Origin: Adiantum capillus-veneris
Lineage: Eukaryota > Streptophyta > Polypodiopsida > Polypodiales > Pteridaceae
Assembly (NCBI GenBank): GCA_014529385.2
Contig: CM043945.1
Span: 150,046,241-150,110,240, forward strand
DNA: 64,000 nucleotides
Direction: 5' to 3'
A model generated the notes under the pieces. It was given only the letters and a program-made list of their open reading frames with translations. It was not told the origin of the DNA and made no database searches. Below are positions 36,601 through 46,214 of this stretch, in pieces; positions within the stretch are counted from its first letter, which is position 1; each line of letters starts with the position of its first letter. The translations under genes and the position numbers were made by a program.

Positions 36601-39600
36601 GAGAGGTTTCACGCCAGAAATCTCGTCCGATTCAAAGGGCAAGTAGCCCTACAGGTGCGGGAGCTCGAGGACTTGCTAGGGATGCGACCGGCACGCGGAA
36701 CGGAGCCCGAAACAGTGAATTACAGCCTGCTGTGTATTTTTGCAGGTTTAGGGTTTTGGCCCTAAACGGACCCTAATACCCCCAGGAGGTTCGGGGACGC
36801 AAGGGGACCGCTGTACAGGCGATCTGGCGCATTTTCAGGGCTGAAAACAGAGAATTCAGCGTGCTGCAGATTCTCGCCAGGTTTTGCAAAGTGCCCGTAT
36901 GCGTCGGGAAAGTCAATCAATGCGTGGGGATACTGACCGTGAAGGGTTCTAGTACAGTTATGCTGCCGAAATCGGGCTGGAACAGTGGAAATTCAGCCGA
37001 GTTTGTGCGGGGCAGCTTGTAGGAACCACAACGTTTATTCCCTCTTTTGAACAATAAAGAAATACCGAAAGGGGCGCCTAAGTTAGGGGCCAATCTGGTG
37101 TCTGTCTACTCATACAGGTGCAATCTAGCAGCCTGTATCCCTCTCCCCTTTGTTGTGTCTTGAAAGTACAGGTAAAATAGACGACTAATAATGGGTGAAA
37201 GCTAAATCAAGGTTTAAAGTAAAGTCTACCGCCCTTTTTGAAAGTACAGGCCGGTTTCACACGGACACATAGGGTTGGGATGTGTCACGTGACACCTAAG
37301 AAGAAGAAGAAGAAGTTGTTTTACAGACTTACAAAGTCTTGACAAGTGACCTACTTTTAGAAGAGTTCCCACCAACTTACGAGACCCAGATGGGACCCAA
37401 GTGACATAAAGGCATTAAAAATAAAGCAGAAACACACTCAGAAGACTTTGCACATCAAAATATGATGATGTGGCATGTTCCGCAATTCGCGGCAAATTTT
37501 TAGGGAAATCCTGAAATTTTAGAAAAGTGTTTTTTTGGGGCCAGCTTTTCATATTTGATGCTTTTAGGCTTTGGGCCTTTAAATATGAGCCTTGGGGGCC
37601 CTCTTTGACACTCTTCAACGCAGAGGAGGTGCTCCCCGGCTGATGTACTTTGCGAATCAGTAATAATAAAGAAATACCAAAAGGGACGCCAGTGCTCTCT
37701 TGGGGTGGAACTTCGCCACTCCCCATTTCGTGTCGTGCATCTCTTTCAGTTCAATTGTTATTTGAAGTGCTTAAAGTTGTTCAGTCTGTTCTTTTCTACT
37801 CGCACGTGGTGCCTGTCTTGTGACAATGGTATCACAGCATCAGATGTGTGCTTTTCTAAAAGCATACCGGTCCTACCAAAGAGGAGACAGAGCAAACCGT
37901 CGCTTCCAAAAGTCTATTCGAATTTTACTTATTATCGCACATCGGACGCGCTCCCGCTCCCGTCTTCACTGCTCATGTCTTACAGGGCATAAGCCATAAA
38001 GATCACTTTGCAAGAGAAGGATCCAAGATTTGTTTCGAGCTGTTGTTTTTCTCATAAGCAGTGCCATGCAGATGTTGATGTCTATAGCTACCAAGCCGCA
38101 CTCTTCAAGGACTTGGCAAGCTTTCAAGAAATTTTTACCCGAAGTTATATGGTTTCTGACATCTTCCTTCGGAGTGCAACTTCTGGCAGAGAGGGGTATC
38201 CTGAAATGCTTGCCATGGAAACCCTAGTAGATTACGACTTGAAATTTTTGGACATCTCTCACCAGGTGTTTCTTCTCAAGATGATAACCTTGGAGGTCCG
38301 ATGTGATTGCTATGTCTTGGGACTACCATCGCTGCCAGAGAAACACTGTTTAGCCAAGAGCTGATGGACCATGCTGTGGTCGGCTACGACCTTATGGAAA
38401 GAACCTAACCCTGATTTTTGATGCAGGTTTCAGGATGGAAAGTCGGTCGACTTTTCGAGCTCCACTAATGTCAAGATTGCTTTTTAAGTTTGAAATCTGT
38501 TTGAGAACTTGTTCGGTAATCCTGTTTGAAATTTGTTTAAAATGAATGGCATCTGTTTTGAACCTGTTTTGGTGCAGATTTGAAAACTCTAGTTTTGATA
38601 CCGGTTTCATCATGGTTGGTGATTTTTACTCCCGGGTGGTGTAGTGAGAAATACTATTTTGGTATTGTTTGAATCTCGGAACGACGCAGGCCGATGCGTC
38701 TGGGAGCATTTTGTTGTATGTTTGAAAATCTCGGAACGACGCAGGCCGATGTCTGGGGAGCGTTCCGTTGTATGCTAGAAAACCTTCAAACGACGCAAGC
38801 CGATGTCTGGGGAGCGTTTGGTTGTATGCTTGAATCTCCAAGCGAGGGTCTGGGGAGCGTTTGGTTGTACAGTCTTCTGAGCTCATGGCCCGAACCTTTT
38901 TAGGTTATTTGCGAGGGGAGTGACGAGATAGTCGTTGAGTAGCTTCATAGAGTAGCTTCATACCGCAGACCGTTTGTCTCGGGGAAGTGCTCAGCGGCAC
39001 TGATTGTTGTGTCTGTACCATACATATGTGAGCATTTGTGTTGCATTGTGATGTGTCAACCACTGAATATTCCTAATTGGATGAGATTTCCTGGGTATGT
39101 AATTTTAGTGCATCAAGACACCTGTGGAAGATCAATGCGGTTTGGGTGTGATGGCTAATTTTACTACGCCGGAATATCAAGAGTTCCAATCTGGACGAAA
39201 GGAGAAGCCAACTCCTTGATCAAACGAGCCGAAAGGAGAAGCCAACTCCTTAACAAAAAGAGCAAACTAATTGTCCCTCGGAAATTTTCGAGCTAGCTTG
39301 AGTTGTTTTGCAGATATGCTGTAATCGCGGACAATTACTTTCTCTCAAGAAGGGGGGATGTCACAAACTGCTGACGTGTCAAGTCACTGAAGAACAGAGC
39401 CAACCTTCAGATCACGGCCGAGGGGCCTAAACCCTAATAAGAAGAAGAAGAAGTTTTACAGACTTACAAAGTCTTGACAAGTGGCCTAATTTTAAAGAAG
39501 AGTTTCCACCAACATACGGGACCCGATGGGGCCCAAGTGATATAAAGGCATTAACTATAAAGCAGAAACACACTCAGAAGACTTTGCACATCAAATATGA

Positions 39601-40137
39601 TGACGTGGCACCTGTACGGATGTTCCGCAATTCGCGGCGGATTTTTAGGAAAATCCCGAAATTTAGAAAAGTGTTTTTGGGGTCGGCTTTTCATATTTGA
39701 TGCTTTTAGGCTTGGGGCACTTAAATATGAGCCTTGGGGGCCCTCTTTGGCACCTCTTCAGCGCGCAGATCGCAGAGGAGGTGCTCCCTGGCTGTTGTAC
39801 TTTGCGAATCAATAATAATAAAGAAATACCGAAAGGGGCGACATAGCTCACCCCAAAAGCATCGATCGTGGGCCCACAACAGAAACATGAAAGGTGCCAA
39901 ACTGCAACGTGCACACAACAACCTTGCCTACATGCACTTTCGTAGTTTTTTATTGTGGCTTCCCCTCCCTTCAAGTCAGGATTCTTGCCTCTTCTGATCC
40001 ATTGTCAAGCCCTCCTAAGGGTTTGATCCCGCAATAGGTGTGTCAAAACTCGTCATGCAAGATTCTTTGTGCACGACTTCCTACTCAGTGTAGGAGAGGT
40101 TTCATGCATGATATCCTCCCCTTGAAAACACCATAGC

Positions 40138-40207
<70 letters not shown>

Positions 40208-40995
40208 GCCAATGCTCTCTTGGGGTGAAACTTCGCCACTCCCTGTCTCGTGTCGTGCATCTCTTTCAGTTCAGTTGTTATTTGGAATGCTTAAAGTTGT
40301 TCAGTCTGTTCTTTTCTACTGGCACGTGGTGCCCGTCTTGTGACACCGTCCATTTCTAACAAATTCCATACAGGATCACCAAACAAGTTCTCAAACAGAT
40401 TCTTAAACAAAATTCAAACTTAATACGCAATCTCAACATCAATCGAGCTCGAAAAGTCAATTGACTTTCCATCATGAAACCTGCACCAAAAATTAGGGTT
40501 AAATTCCATAAGGTCGTAGCATCATCTCTTGGATAGATAGTGTTCCTCTAGCGGCGATGGTAGTCCCAAGGACATAGCAATCACACTGGACCTCCAAGGT
40601 TATCAGCTCCAGAAGAGACACCTATTGAAAGATGTCAAAAAATTTCAAGTTACAATCTGCTAAGGTTTCCATGGCAAGCATTTCAAGATACCCGACTCTG
40701 CCAGAAGTTGCAATCCGAAGGAAGATGTCGGAACGCATGTAACTTCGGGCAAAAATTTTCTTAAAAGCTTGCCAAGTTCTTGGAGTGTACGATTTGGTAG
40801 CTATAAACATCCACCACTGCATGGCATTGCCTCTGAGAAAAACAACGGCTCGAAAAGAATCCTTAATCCTTCTTTGCAAGTGATCTTTATGGCTTATGCC
40901 CTGTAAGACAGAGCGATCAAGATGGGAGCGTGCCCTATGCGCAATGAAGTTGTCAAAGTCGACGATGCGGAAGCGTAGAGACCAAGGGAAGTGAG

Positions 40996-41037
<42 letters not shown>

Positions 41038-43867
41038 TCTTGAACCAATCAACCTTGGCAATAAATAACTAAATGTGTATACAATGCAGGCAAGGGGTTG
41101 CTTATATAGCAATCCTAATAAATTGCCCTACCCAAGACTTTGACAAATAAGTAAAATAAATACCTAAAAGCCAAACTAAATAATGGGATCACATAGGGCA
41201 GTTCACTTGAGATGCCTAAACTTTAACACCCTCTCTGCAGCTCATAGTGGACATCAATAGTGAAACCAAGTCGATGAAGAAGCTAATGAATGATGGTGTA
41301 TGGCTCGCAATAAATGATCGGTGGGAGCTCAAGTTTCCTTGATTCTTGTTGTCAGAGATATAAGACTTCAACAAGTCAACCCTTGTTCAAGTTTCACTTC
41401 TTGCCGGTAGTGACTAATATCTCTCGGAAGCAAATAAGGGAGTGAGGGCTTTTATGACTGTGCCCGGCCATATGAGAGATAGATGTACCTTTTCCAGTGG
41501 AACAAGCCATGTATGTGCCCACCCAGTAGCCTAGCATGCGGCAGGGCTTAGTGTCTCCGTCACACTGATATACCAGGTGGCAGATTTGTGGTGATTTTTT
41601 CCAACGGCCTCCCCATTTACAAGTTGTGGAGTATTTCTGTGGGGTCGGCCATTTGCAGATAGGCAGCCCCCCTTTGTGTTTTTTAAGCGCTGTATGCAGT
41701 CTGTTTTTGGTTGCAGACTCCCTCTCCCCTCTCCTGTGGTGTTTCCTCTCTCTAGCCATCTGTCTACTGCAGTGTGTGTTTTCTCTCTTTATCTTTGTAG
41801 TGCTTGTGATCTTCTCTCTCTCTCATTGCTCTCACTTCCCCGTGTAAGGTTTCTGTGTGGTGCGGTTACACGCAAGACAGGGCTGCCCTAGTGTTCTAGT
41901 ACTTGTGCATAGGGCTGCCCGCCATACTGGACTGATTTAGAAGAGGTTTTCATTGCGGCACGTCTGAGTCATCGGCTGCCCATTGATCGAGAAAGTCTTC
42001 TTCACCAGTTGCAGACATGGTCATTATCCCTGATTCATTTTTTTCCCCTGCCCCTTCAACAGTTCAAGGTTAAGAATAACAGGGTTTTATAAAACATGAC
42101 AAGCACTGTGCCTAGATAATCTCGTGGACGACATAAACTCAAGACCCTGTGCAGGTCTTCACCACTTCAACAAACCATACAAGTAAGAACCACAGAAATC
42201 TAGTGTTAAGCAATAAATTGAAAACTACCACTCGCAGTCCCAATTCCCATTAAAGATGAGCCTGCATCAGTCATGATTGCTCGAACGTCAGCAAAGTCCA
42301 CATTCACAAGTCCAGGCACCTGCAATCAAGAAAACAACAGGAAATATTACATGTAATACTTAAAAATCATGCACCAAGCACACAAACACACACACCGCAC
42401 CAGCACACTTTTCAAAAAGCATACCGTAATGATGTCTGAGATACCCTTCACACCTTGACGAAGAATATCATCCGCCAGATTGAAGGCCTCAGTAACAGGT
42501 GTAGATTGTGAAACTGCGGTCAACAGCTTATCATTAGGAATCATAATTAGTGTGTCTACACTATGCCTCAGAGCTGCAATCCCTTCCTGTGCTTGGCGTG
42601 CTCTCCTGCGTCCTTCAAAAGAGAAGGGGGTGGTCACAATGCCTACTGTCAAAATTCCAAGTGACTTTGCCACAGCAGCAATAACAGGAGCAGCTCCACT
42701 ACCAGTTCCACCACCCATGCCAGCCTGCCAATCACACAAATTTCAGAAAAATGGACAGAAATGTGCTGAACATTGAAAATGTAAAGATGACAAGCTGTTA
42801 ATCATGCGGGACAAGCCCAACAAGTCCAGAAAAAAAAGCTGCCTTTTCACAGAGCTGGGTCTCTTCGAAAAAAAATGGTAAAGAACCGTTCAGCTACAAG
42901 AATTCGTTGTCAAAGTCAAGGCCACCATATTTTCTCTTAGGAAATGGACTATTTTGAAAAGGACTCATAACACAAGAGTAAGCAGTCTTAAAGGATTCAA
43001 CACAAGGGTAAGCAGTCTTACTCTCTTTGCTTAAAAAGGTATAATCTGGCAATAAGTACTGTATAAAGAGTGCAAGCACCACAAGATGGTACCAGGATGG
43101 AGCCTGAAATAGATTTCAAAGTGAACGCGCAAGAACAATGGTCCATACAAAGACCTTTTAACCGAGAAAGGCTGCAAGTAGTATTATACCGTCACAAAGA
43201 CCATGTCAGCACCTCGAACCGCTTCCTCTACAAGAGCTCTACTTTCTTCTGCGGCATTCATGCCAATTTCAGGATTCCCACCTGCTCCAAGTCCCCTTGT
43301 AAGCTGCGAACCTATTTGCAACCTATTGTCAGCTGGCAATGGGGACATCTTCAGTGCTTGCAAATCCGTGTTGACAATCCAAAACTCCACACCTTTCATA
43401 TCACTTTCCAGCATCCTGTTTACAGCATTGGAGCCCCCTCCTCCAACCCCAACAACCTTTATCTTGGCCTCGTTGTACAGATCAGATTCAAGCCACTCAT
43501 TAGAGGAAGAAATCTCCCTTTCCATATCACTAAAGGTGTGCCTAGCATTGGTTGCACGGTCATCTTGCCATCTGCCAGCATACCTTTCGGACCCAACAGA
43601 GTAAGATGAAATGCTCGAAGGTGCCCTTTTGACATTTCTGGGATGCACTTGTGAGGCGAAATCATAACTGCTGGAAACCCTGGATGACGTTGCTGATAAC
43701 CTTGGACAATGCATGTGCGCCAGGGCTCTTGGATTCTGCCCATAGTAAGATTCAACCTCGACAGAGCTCCTTAAACCCTGACCAGGATTGCATTCCAGCT
43801 CAGGTAAAGCAATCCTGTTGCTGCAAAGCTTTGACAAGGAGTCGGAGAGAAGCATGCGGCTGCACAT
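29249..43867 (-). CDS. FTSZ2: Plastid-division tubulin-like GTPase FtsZ, FtsZ2 class
   Basis: Seven exons give 482 residues: 43867-43190, 42724-42425, 42319-42229, 30160-30036, 29955-29863, 29494-29441, 29356-29249. All introns have GT/AG ends and all joins keep frame. The ATG at 43865-43867 is the first after an in-frame TAA. Residues 1-60 are Ser-rich and acid-poor, as in a chloroplast transit peptide. The tubulin/FtsZ GTP-binding motifs are [13 protein letters not shown] (140-152) and the G-box GGGTGSG (230-236). The catalytic synergy loop NVDFADV (332-338) keeps both Asp residues. The C-terminal [16 protein letters not shown] (467-482) marks the FtsZ2 class, whose tail binds ARC6 in Arabidopsis; FtsZ1 lacks it. 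FtsZ2 polymerises with FtsZ1 into the stromal ring that divides plastids. The length fits the family (about 480). Intron 3 is 12,068 bp. Nothing suggests inactivation. Confidence 0.96.
30250..31525. other. Intron DNA, partly LTR-like
   Basis: No gene. About 31080-31500 resembles the LTRs further right: TATAAA-like CTATAAAAGAG (31110), GGGCCCTCTGG, AATAAAGAAA and AGAAAGGGGCGCCA occur in the same order as at 37560-37690. Confidence 0.5.
31526..31569. repeat. (CT)22 microsatellite
   Basis: A pure CT run just before the LINE-like frame. Confidence 0.96.
31574..32151 (+). pseudogene. LINE-like 3' end: zinc-binding RT tail plus PIP box
   Basis: The first frame reads [12 protein letters not shown], then [19 protein letters not shown]. 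This is a C-x2-C...H...C arrangement like the zf-RVT domain that ends many non-LTR retrotransposon reverse transcriptases. After a frame change near 31770 the second frame reads [20 protein letters not shown], then QRRITDFF. The latter fits the PCNA-binding PIP box (Q-x-x-I-x-x-F-F). A basic tail ([13 protein letters not shown]) ends at 32151. The reverse transcriptase core is missing, so it is 5' truncated. Known: some L1 reverse transcriptases bind PCNA through a PIP box. Inferred: this fragment did likewise. Confidence 0.6.
32366..32425. repeat. (CT)30 microsatellite
   Basis: A pure CT run, probably near the 3' end of an LTR ending at 32499. Confidence 0.97.
32501..32512 (+). other. Retrotransposon primer-binding site remnant
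   Basis: TGGTATCAAAGC follows ...TTACA and one base, one mismatch from the initiator tRNA-Met site. It suggests an LTR ends at 32499 and a plus-strand element began here. About 32520-32870 is gag-leader-like but full of stops. Confidence 0.55.
33026..34115. repeat. Two copies of a ~165-bp LTR fragment, with GA run between
   Basis: Copy 1 (33026-33190) and copy 2 (33950-34115) share CCCTATGTG, GTGGACAAGCTA, TGTTCTG, TTTGTGAG and CACTTAGAGTAG/CACTTAAGAGTAG in order. Between them lie a (GA)18 run (33594-33629) and a piece (33636-33700) that is the inverse complement of 39020-39090. The segment is a mosaic of LTR pieces. Confidence 0.7.
34123..35208 (+). pseudogene. Chromovirus (Ty3/Gypsy) integrase with chromodomain, 5' truncated
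   Basis: 361 uninterrupted codons. The integrase core keeps Asp 4 (MDFIFDLP), Asp 65 (IISDRDPRM) and Glu 101 (TDGQSEEAN). A GDWVLLR and [20 protein letters not shown] module follows, then [19 protein letters not shown]. The chromodomain is [18 protein letters not shown]...[17 protein letters not shown] at about 297-345. Chromodomains steer integration towards marked chromatin. Everything upstream of the core (gag, protease, reverse transcriptase) is missing: LTR-like DNA abuts the Met at 34123. It is open throughout but cannot be autonomous. Confidence 0.92.
35773..35783 (+). other. Polypurine tract of the chromovirus
   Basis: AGAGGGGGGTA directly before TGTCACC, where the 3' LTR begins. The same pattern occurs at 39349-39358. 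Confidence 0.75.
35784..37294 (+). repeat. 3' LTR of the chromovirus
   Basis: Starts TGTCACCAGCGTG after the polypurine tract. About 37050-37075 reads AATAAAGAAATACCGAAAGG, a sequence shared with the LTRs at 37295-37825 and 39359-40345. The end is set at the TGTCACGTGACA palindrome at 37283-37294; the exact border is uncertain. Confidence 0.6.
37295..37825 (+). repeat. LTR copy A, partial
   Basis: Matches copy B (39359-40345) from AAGAAGAAGAAG through CATTCCGC-type GTTCCGCAATTCGCGGC, GGGGGCCCTCTTTG, AATAAAGAAATACC, CACTCCC and ends CTTGTGACA. It is followed by a primer-site remnant TGGTATCACAGC (37827-37838). Its first ~100 bp are missing relative to copy B. Confidence 0.8.
37990..38400 (+). 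pseudogene. Gag fragment, plus strand, decayed
   Basis: Matches in DNA and peptide the minus-strand frame at 40622-40879: [20 protein letters not shown] here against [20 protein letters not shown] there. Frame breaks fall before TWQAF and after. It lies between LTR copies A and B, so it is the gag of that small element. Confidence 0.7.
38671..38870. repeat. ~54-bp minisatellite, three to four units
   Basis: ACGACGCAGG/ACGACGCAAG starts units at 38681, 38736 and 38790. Each unit continues CCGATG, GGGAGC and TTGTATG. The period is near a multiple of three, so all frames look open; I do not call it coding. Confidence 0.85.
39359..40345 (+). repeat. LTR copy B, with a 365-bp insertion
   Basis: Begins TGTCACAAACTGC after a polypurine tract AGAAGGGGGGA (39348-39358) and ends CTTGTGACA. 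Relative to copy A it carries extra DNA at about 39843-40207, which ends in a (TG)20(GA)14 run. With copy A it frames a ~1.5 kb non-autonomous element lacking pol. Confidence 0.8.
40140..40207. repeat. (TG)20 then (GA)14 microsatellite
   Basis: A compound run at the right edge of the insertion in LTR copy B. Confidence 0.96.
40360..40910 (-). pseudogene. Gag fragment, minus strand, inverted copy
   Basis: 86 open codons at 40879-40622 read [20 protein letters not shown], then [17 protein letters not shown], a gag capsid core. DNA to about 40360 is the inverse complement of 38400-38560 (CGAGCTCGAAAAGTC against GACTTTTCGAGCTC). A stop follows FDIFQ. Confidence 0.75.
40999..41035. repeat. GA microsatellite
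   Basis: A pure GA run, about 18 units. Confidence 0.95.
41040..42228. other. Left part of FTSZ2 intron 3 (gene orientation: start), no element named
   Basis: No gene seen. The frames at 41394-41759 and 41626-41891 are Ser/Leu- or basic-rich without motifs. Confidence 0.5.
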
Positions 43868-44930
43868 TTCGAGGACGAGCGGTAATTACAATGCGAAATG
43901 TGCAGTGATGAAATATGCCGATAGGTCACAGGAGACAGCAAGCCATGGAAGGCCCGCGACGATCAATACGTTGGGTTCGGCAGAAGCGGGTGACGCAGTG
44001 AGGAGTTTCGTAGAGAAGCGTGATCTGCTCTTTCAAATTCCACCCAGCATTGTAAGCTGAGAGGCTATGGCGGGTGTCTTGCCCCTTCTTTCGCTGGTCC
44101 CGCTCTAAAGCTTATGACGGCGCCATTTGCATTTGATTACTAACCTAAAAGAATAATTCACGATGCAAATTCATTCAACGGCCAAACATCCTTCGTACTA
44201 TATTCTAGTTCTAGTAGCTCAAAGATTAAGAGGTGTTCGTAATGGCTTCAAAAAAATTAAAAGGTGTTTCTGACTCAAAGATTCCTTTGAAACTCTTTGG
44301 TACACATAAACACAATTCTTCCAATAAGAAATTAAATCCCTCTGCAAAATACAATTAAATAAACAATGCAATATAGATTGTGTAGAAATTTACTTTTGAA
44401 CATTTTTTGATATGTCCATTACATTGTTAATTCTTAACAAGATAGAATTTAACCTATTTAGTTGTATTTTTTATAATGAAACTTTCTTAGATAGTCGGTT
44501 TATCTCTTCTTTTAATCTAGAACTTTAAACATCTGAAATATCTGCTTGAAAATTATCAATTGAGAACTTCAACGATTCAAATGATTTAATGACAAAGTCT
44601 CTCAAAGATGTCGAATCTTCAACATTTGATCCACGAAGCTGTTTTCAAATCTCTTCTAAACATTCACAAAGCTTCTGCATGGTTGTATCGTCCAATGGTA
44701 CTAACAATACTTGAGATTCAAAGTTCTCTTGACTTTCCATTTTGGGATCTAAACAAAAAGAATTTGATGAGATAAGAGATAGTATTTACAATCATATTCA
44801 AATACTTAAGATTTAAAGTACTCTTGAGATCTAAACATGAACAATTTTTTGTTTTGGGAATTTGATAAGCCATAAGAGACTAACTTTACAATTTGATAAA
44901 TCATAAGAGACAAACTTTACAATTATATTC
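43868..44930. other. 5' flank of FTSZ2
   Basis: It should contain the FTSZ2 5' UTR and promoter. I see no clear TATA box. The far part is AT-rich and merges into the tail of the HUH-type gene. Confidence 0.4.
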
Positions 44931-46072
44931 ATGGAACCAAATATTGAAATGGTAATGATTTACAATGCAACAATGTTTATGTTTTTCTTAGAAAATATTG
45001 GTATGTAATCATCTCTAATTTGTGTTGTTTCATCACTATCACTGTCGGATATCATGATAACATTATCATGATTGCTTTCATCACTTAATGTTACAGTGTT
45101 TCAATTTGTTTTTTTGTCAGTGTTATCTTTTTTCAATTCTTTCAAAACATCATCTTGCTTTCTCTTTGCCTCTGCAACCGGTTCACTACATGTAGAAAAA
45201 ACTATAAGGAAACTTAAAATATATACATAATTTAAACTATAAATAAAATAAGTTAACTCACTTTTTCACTTGAGATTCTTGCCATCTCCTTGTAAACCAA
45301 TTATTGCGAGGTTCAACATTTATTAATTGTTCATCCATGACAAAAATATCCATGATATCTTTGAAGGTGGCATCCATAGGAAAAATCATGCATCTCCATA
45401 ATGCTTTGATTTTATTCGATGGCATCCCTTGTCTTTGGAATGATGTTATCCATGATGAGGATGGATAATACTTACCGCTCTTTATCATTTTATGAAGAGT
45501 GGACAAGAAATCTCCACTACATTAAGGCTCGATCAAATATATTTGCATGAGTTAGGCAAACCGTATTTTTTAAATCATCAGCCCTTCGCACTGATATTGT
45601 AAAAGATGCTTTGAAAATGAGGCTTGTCAATATCCTTCATACAATAGCCAATCATACCCTGAAATGTATGCATATTCTTCTGCTGCAATGCTCTACACAA
45701 TACGTCGGAACCAAAAAAAATAAAATTGTGATTTACTGCAATTATTGATGTAGCTACAATCTGTATTATCATTTGAACATGTAAGTGGAAGACTGTTCCA
45801 CCTCTCTCCACAGAGCACATTCCAGATAAAGTTTCTTTCTTAAAAAATTCTTCTAGCTTCGGTAAAAATCCTATATCTACGTCGATACCTCCAATTGATA
45901 TGGTATAGCTCAGCTCAAACAATTTAGTTGCTTTTTTTGCCTCTCTACTTAATTTTTCTTCTTTTGTTAATTTTGGTCTCCCTCTCTGTTTCTTTTCCAT
46001 GTCCACATTAGTTTTTGCTTCACGAGCTCTCTCCTTTAAGTTTTCCATCCCTATTTTACAAAATAAAACCAA
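44930..46072 (-). pseudogene. HUH-endonuclease (Rep-like) gene remnant, Replitron-like
   Basis: The 164-codon frame 46072-45578 has a basic segment KKQRGRPKLTKEEK (27-40), then GMCSVERGG and FHLHVQ at 95-100, a histidine pair like HUH motif II. GYCMKDIDKPHF follows at 142-153; Tyr 143 and Lys 146 fit the YxxK of single-tyrosine HUH nucleases. These nick and join single-stranded DNA for rolling-circle replication or transposition. The gene continues after stops and two frame changes (TVCLTHANIFDRALM at 45570-45520; GKYYPSSSWITSFQRQG from 45477). A GTGAGT donor at 45261 and TAG acceptor at 45186 remove 76 bp in frame. The tail has an in-frame TGA, then NVIMISDSDSDE, like a SUMO-interaction motif. 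No helicase is visible. Replitron relationship is inference; a broken CRESS-type Rep is the alternative. Confidence 0.55.
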
Positions 46073-46199
46073 ATAATTTTACTTTTAAAAAATAAATCTA
46101 TAAAAATAAAAATTCTTATTCTTACGCTGCTAGCAAAATTTCAATCATTAGTTTTTTCCATATACATCACAACAGAACATTAAAGTAATTCCACAAGAA

Positions 46200-46214
46200 T
46201 ATATATATATATAT
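46200..46214. repeat. Short TA microsatellite
   Basis: ATATATATATATAT run. Confidence 0.9.

Larger units (their letters stand above)
30161..42228 (-). other. Giant third intron of FTSZ2, packed with transposons
   Basis: It runs between the exon ending GIGTASG and the exon starting KSRARD (phase 1). It contains a LINE-like 3' end, at least four LTR or LTR-fragment copies, a chromovirus integrase, two gag fragments in opposite orientation, and six microsatellites. The other five introns are 80-470 bp. Confidence 0.93.

Noticed and set aside
38694-38903. Repeat protein with a [10 protein letters not shown] unit
   Set aside because: It is a minisatellite with a period near a multiple of three; other frames and the opposite strand are open as well.
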